A stretch of 12,670 nucleotides of DNA, from positions 1 to 12,670 of the forward strand of contig UQOH01000059.1 of assembly GCA_900542625.1 (NCBI GenBank), written 5' to 3'. Below, piece by piece: positions 6,222-12,670 of this stretch (position 1 is the stretch's first letter; each line of letters opens with the position of its first letter). Source of the stretch: an uncultured Fusobacterium sp. (GTDB lineage: Bacteria; Fusobacteriota; Fusobacteriia; Fusobacteriales; Fusobacteriaceae). Made by a program: the position numbers and the translations under genes. The notes below the pieces were generated by a model. That model was not told the DNA's origin and did no database searches. It saw nothing but the letters and a program-made list of their open reading frames with translations.

Positions 6222-7688
6222 ATGTTTGGATACTTACAAAAAATTGGAAAAGCATTAATGGTTCCAGTTGCGGTTCTTCCTGCAGCTGCGATATTAATGG
6301 GGATAGGGTATTGGTTAGACCCAACTGGTTGGGGAGGTAACAGCCAGTTAGCAGCATTCTTAATTAAAGCAGGTGCTGCAATCATAGACAATATGCCTAT
6401 ATTATTTGCTGTTGGGGTTGCTTTTGGAATTTCTAGAGACAAAAACGGAGCTGCTGCTCTTGCAGGATTAGTTGCGTTTGAAGTTGTTACTACTTTACTT
6501 TCTGTTGGTGCTGTATCTCAAATGACTGGTGTTCCAGCTGCTGAAGTATCTCCAGCATTTGGTAAAATAAACAACCAGTTCGTTGGAATTCTTTGCGGAG
6601 TTATAGCAGGGGAATTATATAACAGATTCCACAGTTTAGAACTTCCTAAGTTCTTAGCATTCTTCAGTGGTAAGAGATTTGTTCCTATTATTACTTCAGT
6701 AGTAATGTTAGTTGTTTCTTTCATACTATTATACATTTGGCCTGTTATTTACGGCGGACTTGTTGCATTCGGTGAAGGAATTGCTAAATTAGGACCAGTT
6801 GGAGCAGGAGTTTATGGATTCTTTAACAGATTATTAATACCTGTTGGATTACACCACGCTCTTAACTCAGTATTCTGGTTCAACGTTGCAGGAATTAACG
6901 ACATCGGTAGATTCTGGGGAGCTCCGGAAGCTGCTTATGCAGATCTTCCAGCAGCAGTAGCTGGTTCATATCACGTTGGAATGTATCAAGCAGGATTCTT
7001 CCCAATCATGATGTTTGGATTATTAGGAGCTTGTCTTGCATTCGTAAAAACAGCTAAACCTGAAAATAAAGAAAAAATTAAATCTATCATGTTAGCAGCT
7101 GGATTTGCAAGTTTCTTTACTGGTGTTACAGAACCAATCGAATTTGCATTCATGTTCGTTGCTCCAGGATTATATTTATTACACGCTGTTTTAACTGGTA
7201 TTGCAGTATTCCTTGCAGCATCATTTAACTGGATGGCAGGATTTGGATTCTCTGCTGGATTCGTTGACTTCTTCTTATCTTTACGTAATCCAAATGCAAA
7301 CCAACCATTTATGTTAATCGTTCTTGGATTAGTATTCTTCGTTGTATACTACATCGTATTCAGCTTTGCAATTGCAAAATTCAACATCAAAACTCCTGGA
7401 AGAGAAGATGAAGTTGAAGGTGAAGATGGAAAAGCAGCAGTTGGAACTGGTTCTCATGCTGAGCTTGCAGCAGCACTTCTTCCTTTATTAGGTGGAAAAG
7501 AAAACCTTGTATCTATAGACAACTGTATTACAAGATTAAGATTTGAAGTTAAAGACAGTTCTGTAATCAACGACGCTGAAATCAAAAAACTTGTTCCCGG
7601 TGTATTAAAACCAAGTAAAACTAACGTTCAAGTTATAGTTGGAACAGAAGTTCAATTCGTTGCTGACGAATTAAAAAAATTAGTTTAA
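6222..7688 (+). CDS. nagE: PTS sugar permease EIICB, N-acetylglucosamine/glucose family
   Basis: Membrane permease that imports and phosphorylates a sugar in one step. Residues 1 to about 385 are the EIIC channel domain, with GKRFVPI, NRLLIPVGLHHALNSVFWF and GVTEPIEFAFMF as family signatures. After the linker (KTPGRED) comes EIIB (about 410-488), with the phospho-cysteine C435 in DNCITRLR. The EIIC loop wording is closer to E. coli NagE than to PtsG from memory, so N-acetylglucosamine is the preferred substrate, with glucose possible. There is no EIIA domain, unlike full-length E. coli NagE, so a separate EIIA must donate phosphate. The ribosome site AAGGAGG is strong. Phe, Asn and Ile codons often end in C (TTC, AAC, ATC), unlike neighbouring dinB and the cyclase, a sign of high expression. 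The leader may fold as a switch. Confidence 0.9.
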   Translation: MFGYLQKIGKALMVPVAVLPAAAILMGIGYWLDPTGWGGNSQLAAFLIKAGAAIIDNMPILFAVGVAFGISRDKNGAAALAGLVAFEVVTTLLSVGAVSQMTGVPAAEVSPAFGKINNQFVGILCGVIAGELYNRFHSLELPKFLAFFSGKRFVPIITSVVMLVVSFILLYIWPVIYGGLVAFGEGIAKLGPVGAGVYGFFNRLLIPVGLHHALNSVFWFNVAGINDIGRFWGAPEAAYADLPAAVAGSYHVGMYQAGFFPIMMFGLLGACLAFVKTAKPENKEKIKSIMLAAGFASFFTGVTEPIEFAFMFVAPGLYLLHAVLTGIAVFLAASFNWMAGFGFSAGFVDFFLSLRNPNANQPFMLIVLGLVFFVVYYIVFSFAIAKFNIKTPGREDEVEGEDGKAAVGTGSHAELAAALLPLLGGKENLVSIDNCITRLRFEVKDSSVINDAEIKKLVPGVLKPSKTNVQVIVGTEVQFVADELKKLV

Positions 7689-7707
7689 TAAGACTTTAAT
7701 GTTTATA

Positions 7708-7741
7708 AAAATATCACGGACAAATTTGTCCGTGATATTTT
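7708..7741. terminator. Two-way terminator between the EIICB gene and the repeat-protein gene
   Basis: A perfect 17-bp palindrome without spacer, centred between 7724 and 7725, with the core CACGGACAAA/TTTGTCCGTG. T-rich tracts follow on both strands (7739-7755 rightward, and the complement of 7707-7710 and beyond leftward). It can stop transcription of both convergent genes. Confidence 0.9.
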
Positions 7742-7746
7742 ATTTT

Positions 7747-9009
7747 TTATTTTCTTATTGCCTCATGTAAATCATCAATTTTCTCAACACCAAATAATCT
7801 ATAAATACTTGTAATACTTGGCAGTTCAGAATCTTCAATAATCTCTTTCATCATTAAATTTCTTCCCAGAGTTTTGCTTTTTCTTCTTAAAGCCTTTGCT
7901 ATATCATCTTTTTCAAACAAAACTTTACTATCTTCATTAATAGGTTTATATCCTGCAGCTGTTCTCAGCTGATTTATTCCACCAAACAATAATGTTATAT
8001 TGTAACAGTTAACATGATTATGAATCTCAAAGTCTCTCAAAGTTAATCCCACATCTTCCTTATTTAGTTTTACAGCCAGTTTTTTATATAAATTAATTAA
8101 ATCTCTTCTGGTATATCTAAGATATCTTCTTCTGTATAATAATTCCTGTCTGTCTATTATATCTGCCATTTCTTTAAACCCTTTGCAGCCAAGAACAAAC
8201 TTCACTGTTTCCCAAAACGGTAAACTGCGATTAAGTCTGAAATCTTTAGGTTCTCTTAAAATATATCTGTCAACTTTTTTTTGTAAAAAAGCAATCATCT
8301 CTTCTTTTGACATTTTATAAAAAGCAATAGCCTGTTCATCATACCCTATTTCAGCAAGCATAGCATTAAAAGTTTTAAAATATTTTCTAATAACTTTTGC
8401 CTGCGGCAGTTCTTTAGGAAGCTGGTATACAAAAGGAATTCCCTTTTCTCTTATATATTTTATATAAATATCCTCTATCTGTTTTTTAGACAGAGATTTT
8501 TCTATCAAAGCAGGATTAATAAGGTTCAGTAATTTAGAAAAGTTCTTCTCTCCCATTCCTTTAACTTTTCCATATTTTTCTTCATACTCCTTAAGTGTTG
8601 GAACTCTCTCTAATTCTTTTGTTAGTTTTTTTATTTTATTTGAAATAATTTCTTTCTTTAAGTTCTTTTCAGCTGTTATTTTATTTCTTGAGCTTTTAAG
8701 CTGAAGCTTTAAACCCATTTCCTTTAAAAAGTTTACATAAGTTCCAAAATAATACCTTATAACCTCAGAGGGAATTCCACACTCTGTAATCTCTCTTCTG
8801 TTTGGCACAAATCCAAGCCTGCTGTATATCTCTAAAAAAGTTTTTTTCATTTCTTTCTTTTTTTCAGCATGGTTTTTCTTTTTTCTGTCGGCATATATTT
8901 CATATGAAACATAAGGCTTTAGCCCTGCATAATAATCCTTAGTATCTAAAACTTTTGCAGGCTTCTTAGTTATTTTTTTTATATTTTTTTCGGTCTGTTT
9001 TTTCCTCAT
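7747..9009 (-). CDS. Multi-repeat protein resembling homing-endonuclease-associated (HNH) repeats; function unknown
   Basis: I do not recognise this 420-residue gene by name. The first 57 residues are very basic (20 Lys/Arg). After that the chain can be read as about six related units of 40-55 residues, each with a helix, a middle turn often containing Pro, and an ending of the type I-x-x-x-F-G-x-x-x-x-h-h-x-x-h-G. Endings are visible at about 84-99 (IRYYFGTYVNFLKEMG), 207-222 (IRKYFKTFNAMLAEIG), 268-284, 337-353 (ITLLFGGINQLRTAAG) and 402-418 (IYRLFGVEKIDDLHEA), with a more degenerate unit at about 120-163. This matches the small helical repeats that accompany HNH homing nucleases, but no HNH or GIY-YIG nuclease motif is present. 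A DNA-binding or regulatory role is inference. Ribosome site AAAAGGA lies 7 bases before the ATG; no membrane segment or signal peptide. Confidence 0.8.
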   Translation of the reverse strand: MRKKQTEKNIKKITKKPAKVLDTKDYYAGLKPYVSYEIYADRKKKNHAEKKKEMKKTFLEIYSRLGFVPNRREITECGIPSEVIRYYFGTYVNFLKEMGLKLQLKSSRNKITAEKNLKKEIISNKIKKLTKELERVPTLKEYEEKYGKVKGMGEKNFSKLLNLINPALIEKSLSKKQIEDIYIKYIREKGIPFVYQLPKELPQAKVIRKYFKTFNAMLAEIGYDEQAIAFYKMSKEEMIAFLQKKVDRYILREPKDFRLNRSLPFWETVKFVLGCKGFKEMADIIDRQELLYRRRYLRYTRRDLINLYKKLAVKLNKEDVGLTLRDFEIHNHVNCYNITLLFGGINQLRTAAGYKPINEDSKVLFEKDDIAKALRRKSKTLGRNLMMKEIIEDSELPSITSIYRLFGVEKIDDLHEAIRK

Positions 9010-9067
9010 CTCTCTATCCTTTTAAAAAATATTTCATTTACAACTTCTATCTCGAAAATAATTAATG

Positions 9068-9083
9068 TATCCACGCCAGGATA
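9068..9083 (-). other. Small hairpin in the leader of the repeat-protein gene
   Basis: TATCC and GGATA form a 5-bp stem with a 6-base loop, about 60 bases upstream of the ATG and inside the predicted transcript. It is the only GC-bearing structure in this leader. It could be chance. Confidence 0.25.
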
Positions 9084-9113
9084 AAAAGATATAGCTGTTT
9101 TTTTGTACCAGTC

Positions 9114-9122
9114 ATTATATCA
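9114..9122 (-). promoter_or_regulatory. Extended -10 promoter of the repeat-protein gene
   Basis: The minus strand reads TGA then TATAAT, a complete extended -10 element (TATAAT at plus 9114-9119). The -35 region is weak. Transcription would begin near 9107 and give a leader of roughly 98 bases. Confidence 0.55.
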
Positions 9123-9260
9123 TATATACAAAATATAGAAAATATTTTCTTCTAAAAATTTTGACTGATTACGCCGAAACAAAATTTCAGCAGCAATATT
9201 TTTTCTTTGTAATATAATAATTTAAAAAAGTTTAAAACTAAAATAGAAATAAAAAAAATA

Positions 9261-9295
9261 ACATAAAAAGAGCACTTTCCAATGAGAGTGCTCTT
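9261..9295 (-). terminator. Terminator of the mannitol operon
   Basis: AAGAGCACT (9268-9276) and AGTGCTCTT (9287-9295) form a perfect 9-bp stem. On the minus strand it is followed by TTTTTATG and a longer T-rich tract. It begins 13 bases after the mtlD stop codon. Confidence 0.9.
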
Positions 9296-9307
9296 GATAT
9301 ATAATTA

Positions 9308-10456
9308 TTATACTAAACTTTTATAAATATCAATTACTTTAGTTTCTATTTCAGGATTATCAGTAAGAGAAGTTATTTCTTTGAAAGCTTTGTTGAAGTT
9401 TTCATTTTCAATTTTTTCTTTTAATTTTACAGCCTGCGGGTCATTGTCATTTCTGTATGCCATAGCAGCTGCAATTCCACGAACTAAGTTATCATTTTTT
9501 GTATTATACTCTAATGTTCCTCTTAGTGGTTTTATTAATCTGTCATTGTATCCAAGTTTTCTTAAAGGTTCTCTTCCAACTCTGTCTACTTCATCAACAA
9601 GATAAGGATTTTCAAATCTTGAAACTATTTTTTTGATATATTTTGAATGAGCGTCTTTGTCAAAACCATATCTTTTGATTAAAACCTCTCCGCTTTCTTC
9701 CATTGCATGAACAACAACATCTTTTACTTTTTCATCTGTAATACTTTCTCTTATTGTTTTGTGTCCCTCTAAAATTCCAAGATATGCTGTAAGAGCATGT
9801 CCTGTATTAAGAGTAAATAATTTTCTTTCGATAAATGCCATAAGATTATCTGTTAAAGTCATTCCCTCTATTTGAGAAACTTCTCCTTTAAACAATGTTT
9901 CGTCAACTATCCATTCATTAAACTCTTCAACTCTTACCCTTAAAATATCAGCTGTTTTTTCCATTGGAGGAACAATTCTGTCAACTGCTGAATCAGGGAA
10001 TCCAACATAACTGTCTATATATTTTTTTACATCATCATTTATATATTTGTATACTTCCTCTTTTAAGAAAGAAGAACCTTTTATCATATTTTCGCAGGCT
10101 ATTATATTAAGATATTCTTTTATTCCAGCCTCCATTCTTAATTGAAGTCCTTTTGCAATAGTTTTTGCAATTATAGGAAGAACAACCGGTCCTACTGCTG
10201 TTGTAATTATTGAACACTCTTTCATTTTATCAAAAATCTCATCTGAGTTTGACATTACACCGCATACATTTTTAATTAAAATCTCTTTACATTCTGTTCC
10301 CACAACTTCTACTGTATATTCATGTTTTTTATTTAACTCATCAATAACTGCCTGATTTATATCTGCAAAACATACTTCATATCCATTTACAGAAAGGATA
10401 TTTCCTATAAATCCTCTTCCGATATTTCCTGCTCCGAATTGTATAGCTTTTTTCAT
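9308..10456 (-). CDS. mtlD: Mannitol-1-phosphate 5-dehydrogenase
   Basis: Cytoplasmic enzyme that oxidises mannitol-1-phosphate to fructose-6-phosphate with NAD+, feeding glycolysis. The N-terminus MKKAIQFGAGNIGRGFIG contains the dinucleotide-binding G-x-G-x-x-G (G8, G10, G13). The polyol-dehydrogenase catalytic stretch KLFTLNTGHA is present, with the conserved lysine at K212 and N217/H220 nearby. I choose the ATG at 10456, giving 382 residues, the same length as E. coli MtlD. An in-frame GTG at 10465 overlaps the AAGGAG ribosome site, while the ATG has an 8-base spacing. The gene follows mtlA with a 25-base gap and no terminator, so both are on one transcript, which ends at the hairpin just downstream. 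Confidence 0.97.
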   Translation of the reverse strand: MKKAIQFGAGNIGRGFIGNILSVNGYEVCFADINQAVIDELNKKHEYTVEVVGTECKEILIKNVCGVMSNSDEIFDKMKECSIITTAVGPVVLPIIAKTIAKGLQLRMEAGIKEYLNIIACENMIKGSSFLKEEVYKYINDDVKKYIDSYVGFPDSAVDRIVPPMEKTADILRVRVEEFNEWIVDETLFKGEVSQIEGMTLTDNLMAFIERKLFTLNTGHALTAYLGILEGHKTIRESITDEKVKDVVVHAMEESGEVLIKRYGFDKDAHSKYIKKIVSRFENPYLVDEVDRVGREPLRKLGYNDRLIKPLRGTLEYNTKNDNLVRGIAAAMAYRNDNDPQAVKLKEKIENENFNKAFKEITSLTDNPEIETKVIDIYKSLV

Positions 10457-10481
10457 ATTTATCACTCCTTATTTTTAAATC

Positions 10482-12398
10482 TTAGAAAGAAAATTTTTCG
10501 TAAAGTTTTTCAAAATTCTTTTCATCTTTTAATAAAAGTACTTCATCTTCATCTTCCACAATATCAGAAATATGAGATATTATATCTATATGCTCATTAT
10601 TCTTTCCTGCAATTCCAATAAGGAAGTGTGCTTTATTTCCATTTCCAAAATCAATACCTTCAGGATATTGAAGAATTGCAATTCCAGGTTTTAAAACTTC
10701 AGCTTTTCCTTCAGATGTTCCATGAGGGATTGCTACATAGTTTCCAATATATGTTGTAGATTCTGCCTCACGCTCTAAAATATATTTCTCATAGTTTTCA
10801 CTTACATATCCAAGGTCAACAAGACATCTGCTTACTTGTTTTAAAGCCTCTTCTTTAGATACAGTTTTACAGTTTAATAAAAGTCCTTCTTTTCTTAAAA
10901 TACTGTCTTTTTTGTTTGCACTGTTTGGTGCTGCCATTTGAGGTTCTCTTCCCTCTCTGAAGTTTCTGTTTCCTGTTTCTTTTCTCTCTGCCGGAGAATC
11001 TGCATTGTCTGCTTTAAGCTGTTCTACCAGTCTGTCGTAGAAACTTCCATCCATAAAGTTGCTGATTGACATATGAACAGGTTTTGAAACTTTTGCTTTT
11101 GCTCTGTCTGTTAAATCCTGATGAGTTATTACTATATCAATATCTTCAGTAAGATTTGAGATTGAACGGTTTGTTACACTTATATTAAGTCCTGCTGCCT
11201 GAACTTTCTTTCTTAAAACACTTGCTCCCATTGCACTTGAACCCATTCCAGCATCACAAGCTACAACTATGTTTGAAACTTTTCCTGCTGCTACAACAGG
11301 GATATCTGAATTTTTAGACTGAGCTTTCATTTGTTTCATTTTATTTTTAGCACCTTCTAAATCATCTGTATCTTCTGCTTTTGATGTTTTTAAAATTGCT
11401 GATGCTGTTACAAATGATACAGCTCCTCCTGCAAGAACTCCTAAAAGAACATTGATTAATCCGCCTTTTGGAGCAAGAGCCATTATTGCAAATATACTTC
11501 CAGGTGATGGAGGAGAAACAAGTCCAGAACCTAAAACAACATTTGTAAACACACCTGCCATTCCACCAAGAATTACTGCTACTAATAAGAAAGGTTTCAT
11601 TAAAATATATGGGAAATAGATTTCATGTATTCCGCCAAAGAAGTGAATGATTGCTGCACCAGATGCAGAGTTTTTAGAACTTCCTTTTCCAAAGAACATG
11701 TACGCAAGAAGAATTCCAAGTCCCGGACCAGGGTTAGCTTCAATTAAGAAGAATAAAGATTTACCAGTTTCTGATACCTGTTGTATTCCTAATGGAGAGA
11801 AAACTCCGTGGTTGATTGCATTATTTAAGAATAATATTTTTGCAGGTTCTACTAAAAGAGATGTTAAAGGAAGAAGTCCATGCTGAACAAGAACATTAAC
11901 ACCATTTCCTAAAGCTGTATTCATTGTCTGCACTAAAGGACCTACTGCTTTAAAGAACACAAGTGCAAGAATCATTCCGATTATTCCTGATGAGAAGTTG
12001 TTAACAAGCATTTCAAATCCTGATTTAACTTTTCCCTCTACTGCCTCATCAAATTTTTTAATTGCATATCCTCCAACAGGTCCTGCTATCATAGCACCTA
12101 TAAACATTGGAATTGATGTTCCTGCAATTACTCCGATTGTTGTTATTGCTCCAACAACTCCTCCACGATCTCCTGCTACAAGTTTTCCTCCGCTGTAACC
12201 GATTAATAATGGAAGAAGATATGTAAGCATTACACCTACGATTGTTGCAAAGGCTTCATTGGGCATCCACCCTGTTGGGATGAACAAAGCTGTTATAAAT
12301 CCCCACGCTATAAATGCTCCTATATTCGGCATTACCATTCCGCTTAAAAATCTTCCAAAAGATTGAACTAAAACTTTTACATTCTTTTCTGTTTTCAT
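10482..12398 (-). CDS. mtlA: Mannitol-specific PTS permease EIICBA
   Basis: Membrane permease that imports mannitol and releases mannitol-1-phosphate. At 638 residues it is the full three-domain form (E. coli MtlA is 637). EIIC spans about 1-340, with the GGIHEIYFP substrate motif (E259). EIIB (about 373-465) carries the phospho-cysteine C381 in ACDAGMGSSAMG. A hydrophilic linker of some 35 residues (about 464-500) leads to EIIA (about 500-638), whose phospho-histidine H559 is in YVAIPHGTSE. All three phosphotransfer or binding sites look intact, so only the general PTS proteins EI and HPr are needed in addition. The start has a GGAGGAG ribosome site 3 bases upstream. Promoter candidate at 12450-12478; mtlD follows directly. 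No mtlR or mtlF lies in the window. Confidence 0.98.
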   Translation of the reverse strand: MKTEKNVKVLVQSFGRFLSGMVMPNIGAFIAWGFITALFIPTGWMPNEAFATIVGVMLTYLLPLLIGYSGGKLVAGDRGGVVGAITTIGVIAGTSIPMFIGAMIAGPVGGYAIKKFDEAVEGKVKSGFEMLVNNFSSGIIGMILALVFFKAVGPLVQTMNTALGNGVNVLVQHGLLPLTSLLVEPAKILFLNNAINHGVFSPLGIQQVSETGKSLFFLIEANPGPGLGILLAYMFFGKGSSKNSASGAAIIHFFGGIHEIYFPYILMKPFLLVAVILGGMAGVFTNVVLGSGLVSPPSPGSIFAIMALAPKGGLINVLLGVLAGGAVSFVTASAILKTSKAEDTDDLEGAKNKMKQMKAQSKNSDIPVVAAGKVSNIVVACDAGMGSSAMGASVLRKKVQAAGLNISVTNRSISNLTEDIDIVITHQDLTDRAKAKVSKPVHMSISNFMDGSFYDRLVEQLKADNADSPAERKETGNRNFREGREPQMAAPNSANKKDSILRKEGLLLNCKTVSKEEALKQVSRCLVDLGYVSENYEKYILEREAESTTYIGNYVAIPHGTSEGKAEVLKPGIAILQYPEGIDFGNGNKAHFLIGIAGKNNEHIDIISHISDIVEDEDEVLLLKDEKNFEKLYEKFSF

Positions 12399-12449
12399 AA
12401 TCTCCTCCTGAATTTCTATATTTATTTTTTATTTATCTTTTATAATCTA

Positions 12450-12478
12450 ATTATATCTAAACAGTAAAAAATGTTCAA
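12450..12478 (-). promoter_or_regulatory. Promoter of the mtlAD operon
   Basis: On the minus strand TTGAAC (plus 12473-12478), 17 bases, TATAAT (plus 12450-12455). The -10 is a perfect consensus and the -35 matches 4 of 6. The start near 12443 gives a leader of about 45 bases. Confidence 0.7.
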
Positions 12479-12486
12479 AGTTCAAA
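12473..12486. repeat. Tandem heptamer over the mtlA -35 region
   Basis: GTTCAAA occurs twice back to back (12473-12479 and 12480-12486). The first copy contains the -35 box of the mtlA promoter and the second lies just upstream. This could be a binding site for a mannitol regulator encoded elsewhere, or a chance duplication. Confidence 0.35.
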
Positions 12487-12500
12487 CAATTCATTAAAAA

Positions 12501-12518
12501 TGAAATTGGAAAATTTCA
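12501..12518. other. Small AT-rich inverted repeat upstream of mtlA
   Basis: TGAAATT (12501-12507) and AATTTCA (12512-12518) form a perfect 7-bp arm pair around GGAA, directly against the left arm of the terminator at 12519. A second overlapping pair, TCATT/AATGA, is at 12491-12503. They may be part of the operator region of mtlA or of the terminator. Confidence 0.3.
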
Positions 12519-12581
12519 AAAAAGCCGTATGAGTATTTTTTCAAAAAAATTTGAAAAGAATTATCACCCATACGGCTTTTT
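12519..12581. terminator. Large two-way terminator upstream of the mannitol operon
   Basis: AAAAAGCCGTATG (12519-12531) pairs perfectly with CATACGGCTTTTT (12569-12581), a 13-bp stem. Within its 37-base loop, TTTTCAAA (12538-12545) and TTTGAAAA (12550-12557) form a second 8-bp hairpin with an AAAA loop. T runs follow on both strands. It probably ends a transcript arriving from the right and insulates mtlA, but it can also stop rightward transcription. Confidence 0.8.
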
Positions 12582-12670
12582 ATTTTATACATAAAAAAAA
12601 CTATTGTAGATAGAATAAAAATAAAATTTTCGATATTAAAAATATCAGCGTAATTTATGCAGCGAAACAG
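12582..12670. other. Non-coding right edge
   Basis: No gene is visible. There is a short perfect inverted repeat GATATT/AATATC (12632-12637 and 12641-12646) and a direct repeat CAGCG (12646-12650 and 12660-12664). Either could belong to the regulatory region of a gene beyond the edge. Confidence 0.4.

Noticed and set aside
7747..9009. Active homing endonuclease
   Set aside because: The repeats resemble those linked to HNH nucleases, but no HNH, GIY-YIG or LAGLIDADG catalytic motif can be found in the chain.
10457..10465. GTG start for mtlD
   Set aside because: It overlaps the AAGGAG ribosome site; the ATG at 10456 gives exactly the usual 382 residues.
1..12670. CRISPR array, insertion sequence, prophage or defence island
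   Set aside because: No regularly spaced repeats, no transposase, integrase or nuclease genes, and composition is even apart from the codon bias of the EIICB gene.

Overview
The window is AT-rich, low-GC bacterial DNA with AGA/ATA-rich codon use, strong purine Shine-Dalgarno sites and an anaerobe-type gene set (rubrerythrin, sugar PTS permeases). It most resembles Fusobacterium or a close relative. That assignment rests on overall character and protein similarity recalled from memory, not on a marker gene.

Layout from left to right. Bases 1-256 are non-coding, with a leftward terminator and weak leftward promoter candidates. A leftward pair, rubrerythrin (1116-1652) then a ZIP metal transporter (257-1039), shares one strong promoter, with a hairpin terminator between the two genes. 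A lone rightward metal-dependent cyclase/hydrolase follows (1906-2514). It converges, with a 4-base gap, on a leftward MATE exporter (2519-3820) that lies behind an MscS-type channel (3913-4785). Divergent from mscS is dinB, DNA polymerase IV (4943-6001). Next comes a sugar PTS permease EIICB of the NagE/PtsG family (6222-7688), which ends at a 17-bp perfect palindrome serving as a two-way terminator. Convergent with it is a 420-residue protein of unknown function (7747-9009) that I read as about six tandem repeats of the homing-endonuclease-associated type without a nuclease. The right end is a leftward mannitol operon, mtlA (10482-12398) then mtlD (9308-10456), bounded by terminators on both sides.

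The genes work as separate small modules. mtlA and mtlD form a complete route: mannitol is imported as mannitol-1-phosphate and oxidised to fructose-6-phosphate. The EIICB permease imports an amino sugar or hexose but has no EIIA domain, so its phosphate donor must be encoded elsewhere. Rubrerythrin removes peroxide using iron, and the metal importer behind it may be expressed by read-through from the same promoter.

No known defence system, mobile element, CRISPR array, rRNA or tRNA is visible. The two most interesting items are the leader of the EIICB gene, which can form two mutually exclusive RNA folds (one covering the ribosome binding site), and the multi-repeat protein at 7747-9009. Neither is proven to be a new system. 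All promoter and operator calls in such AT-rich DNA come from reading by eye and need to be treated accordingly.
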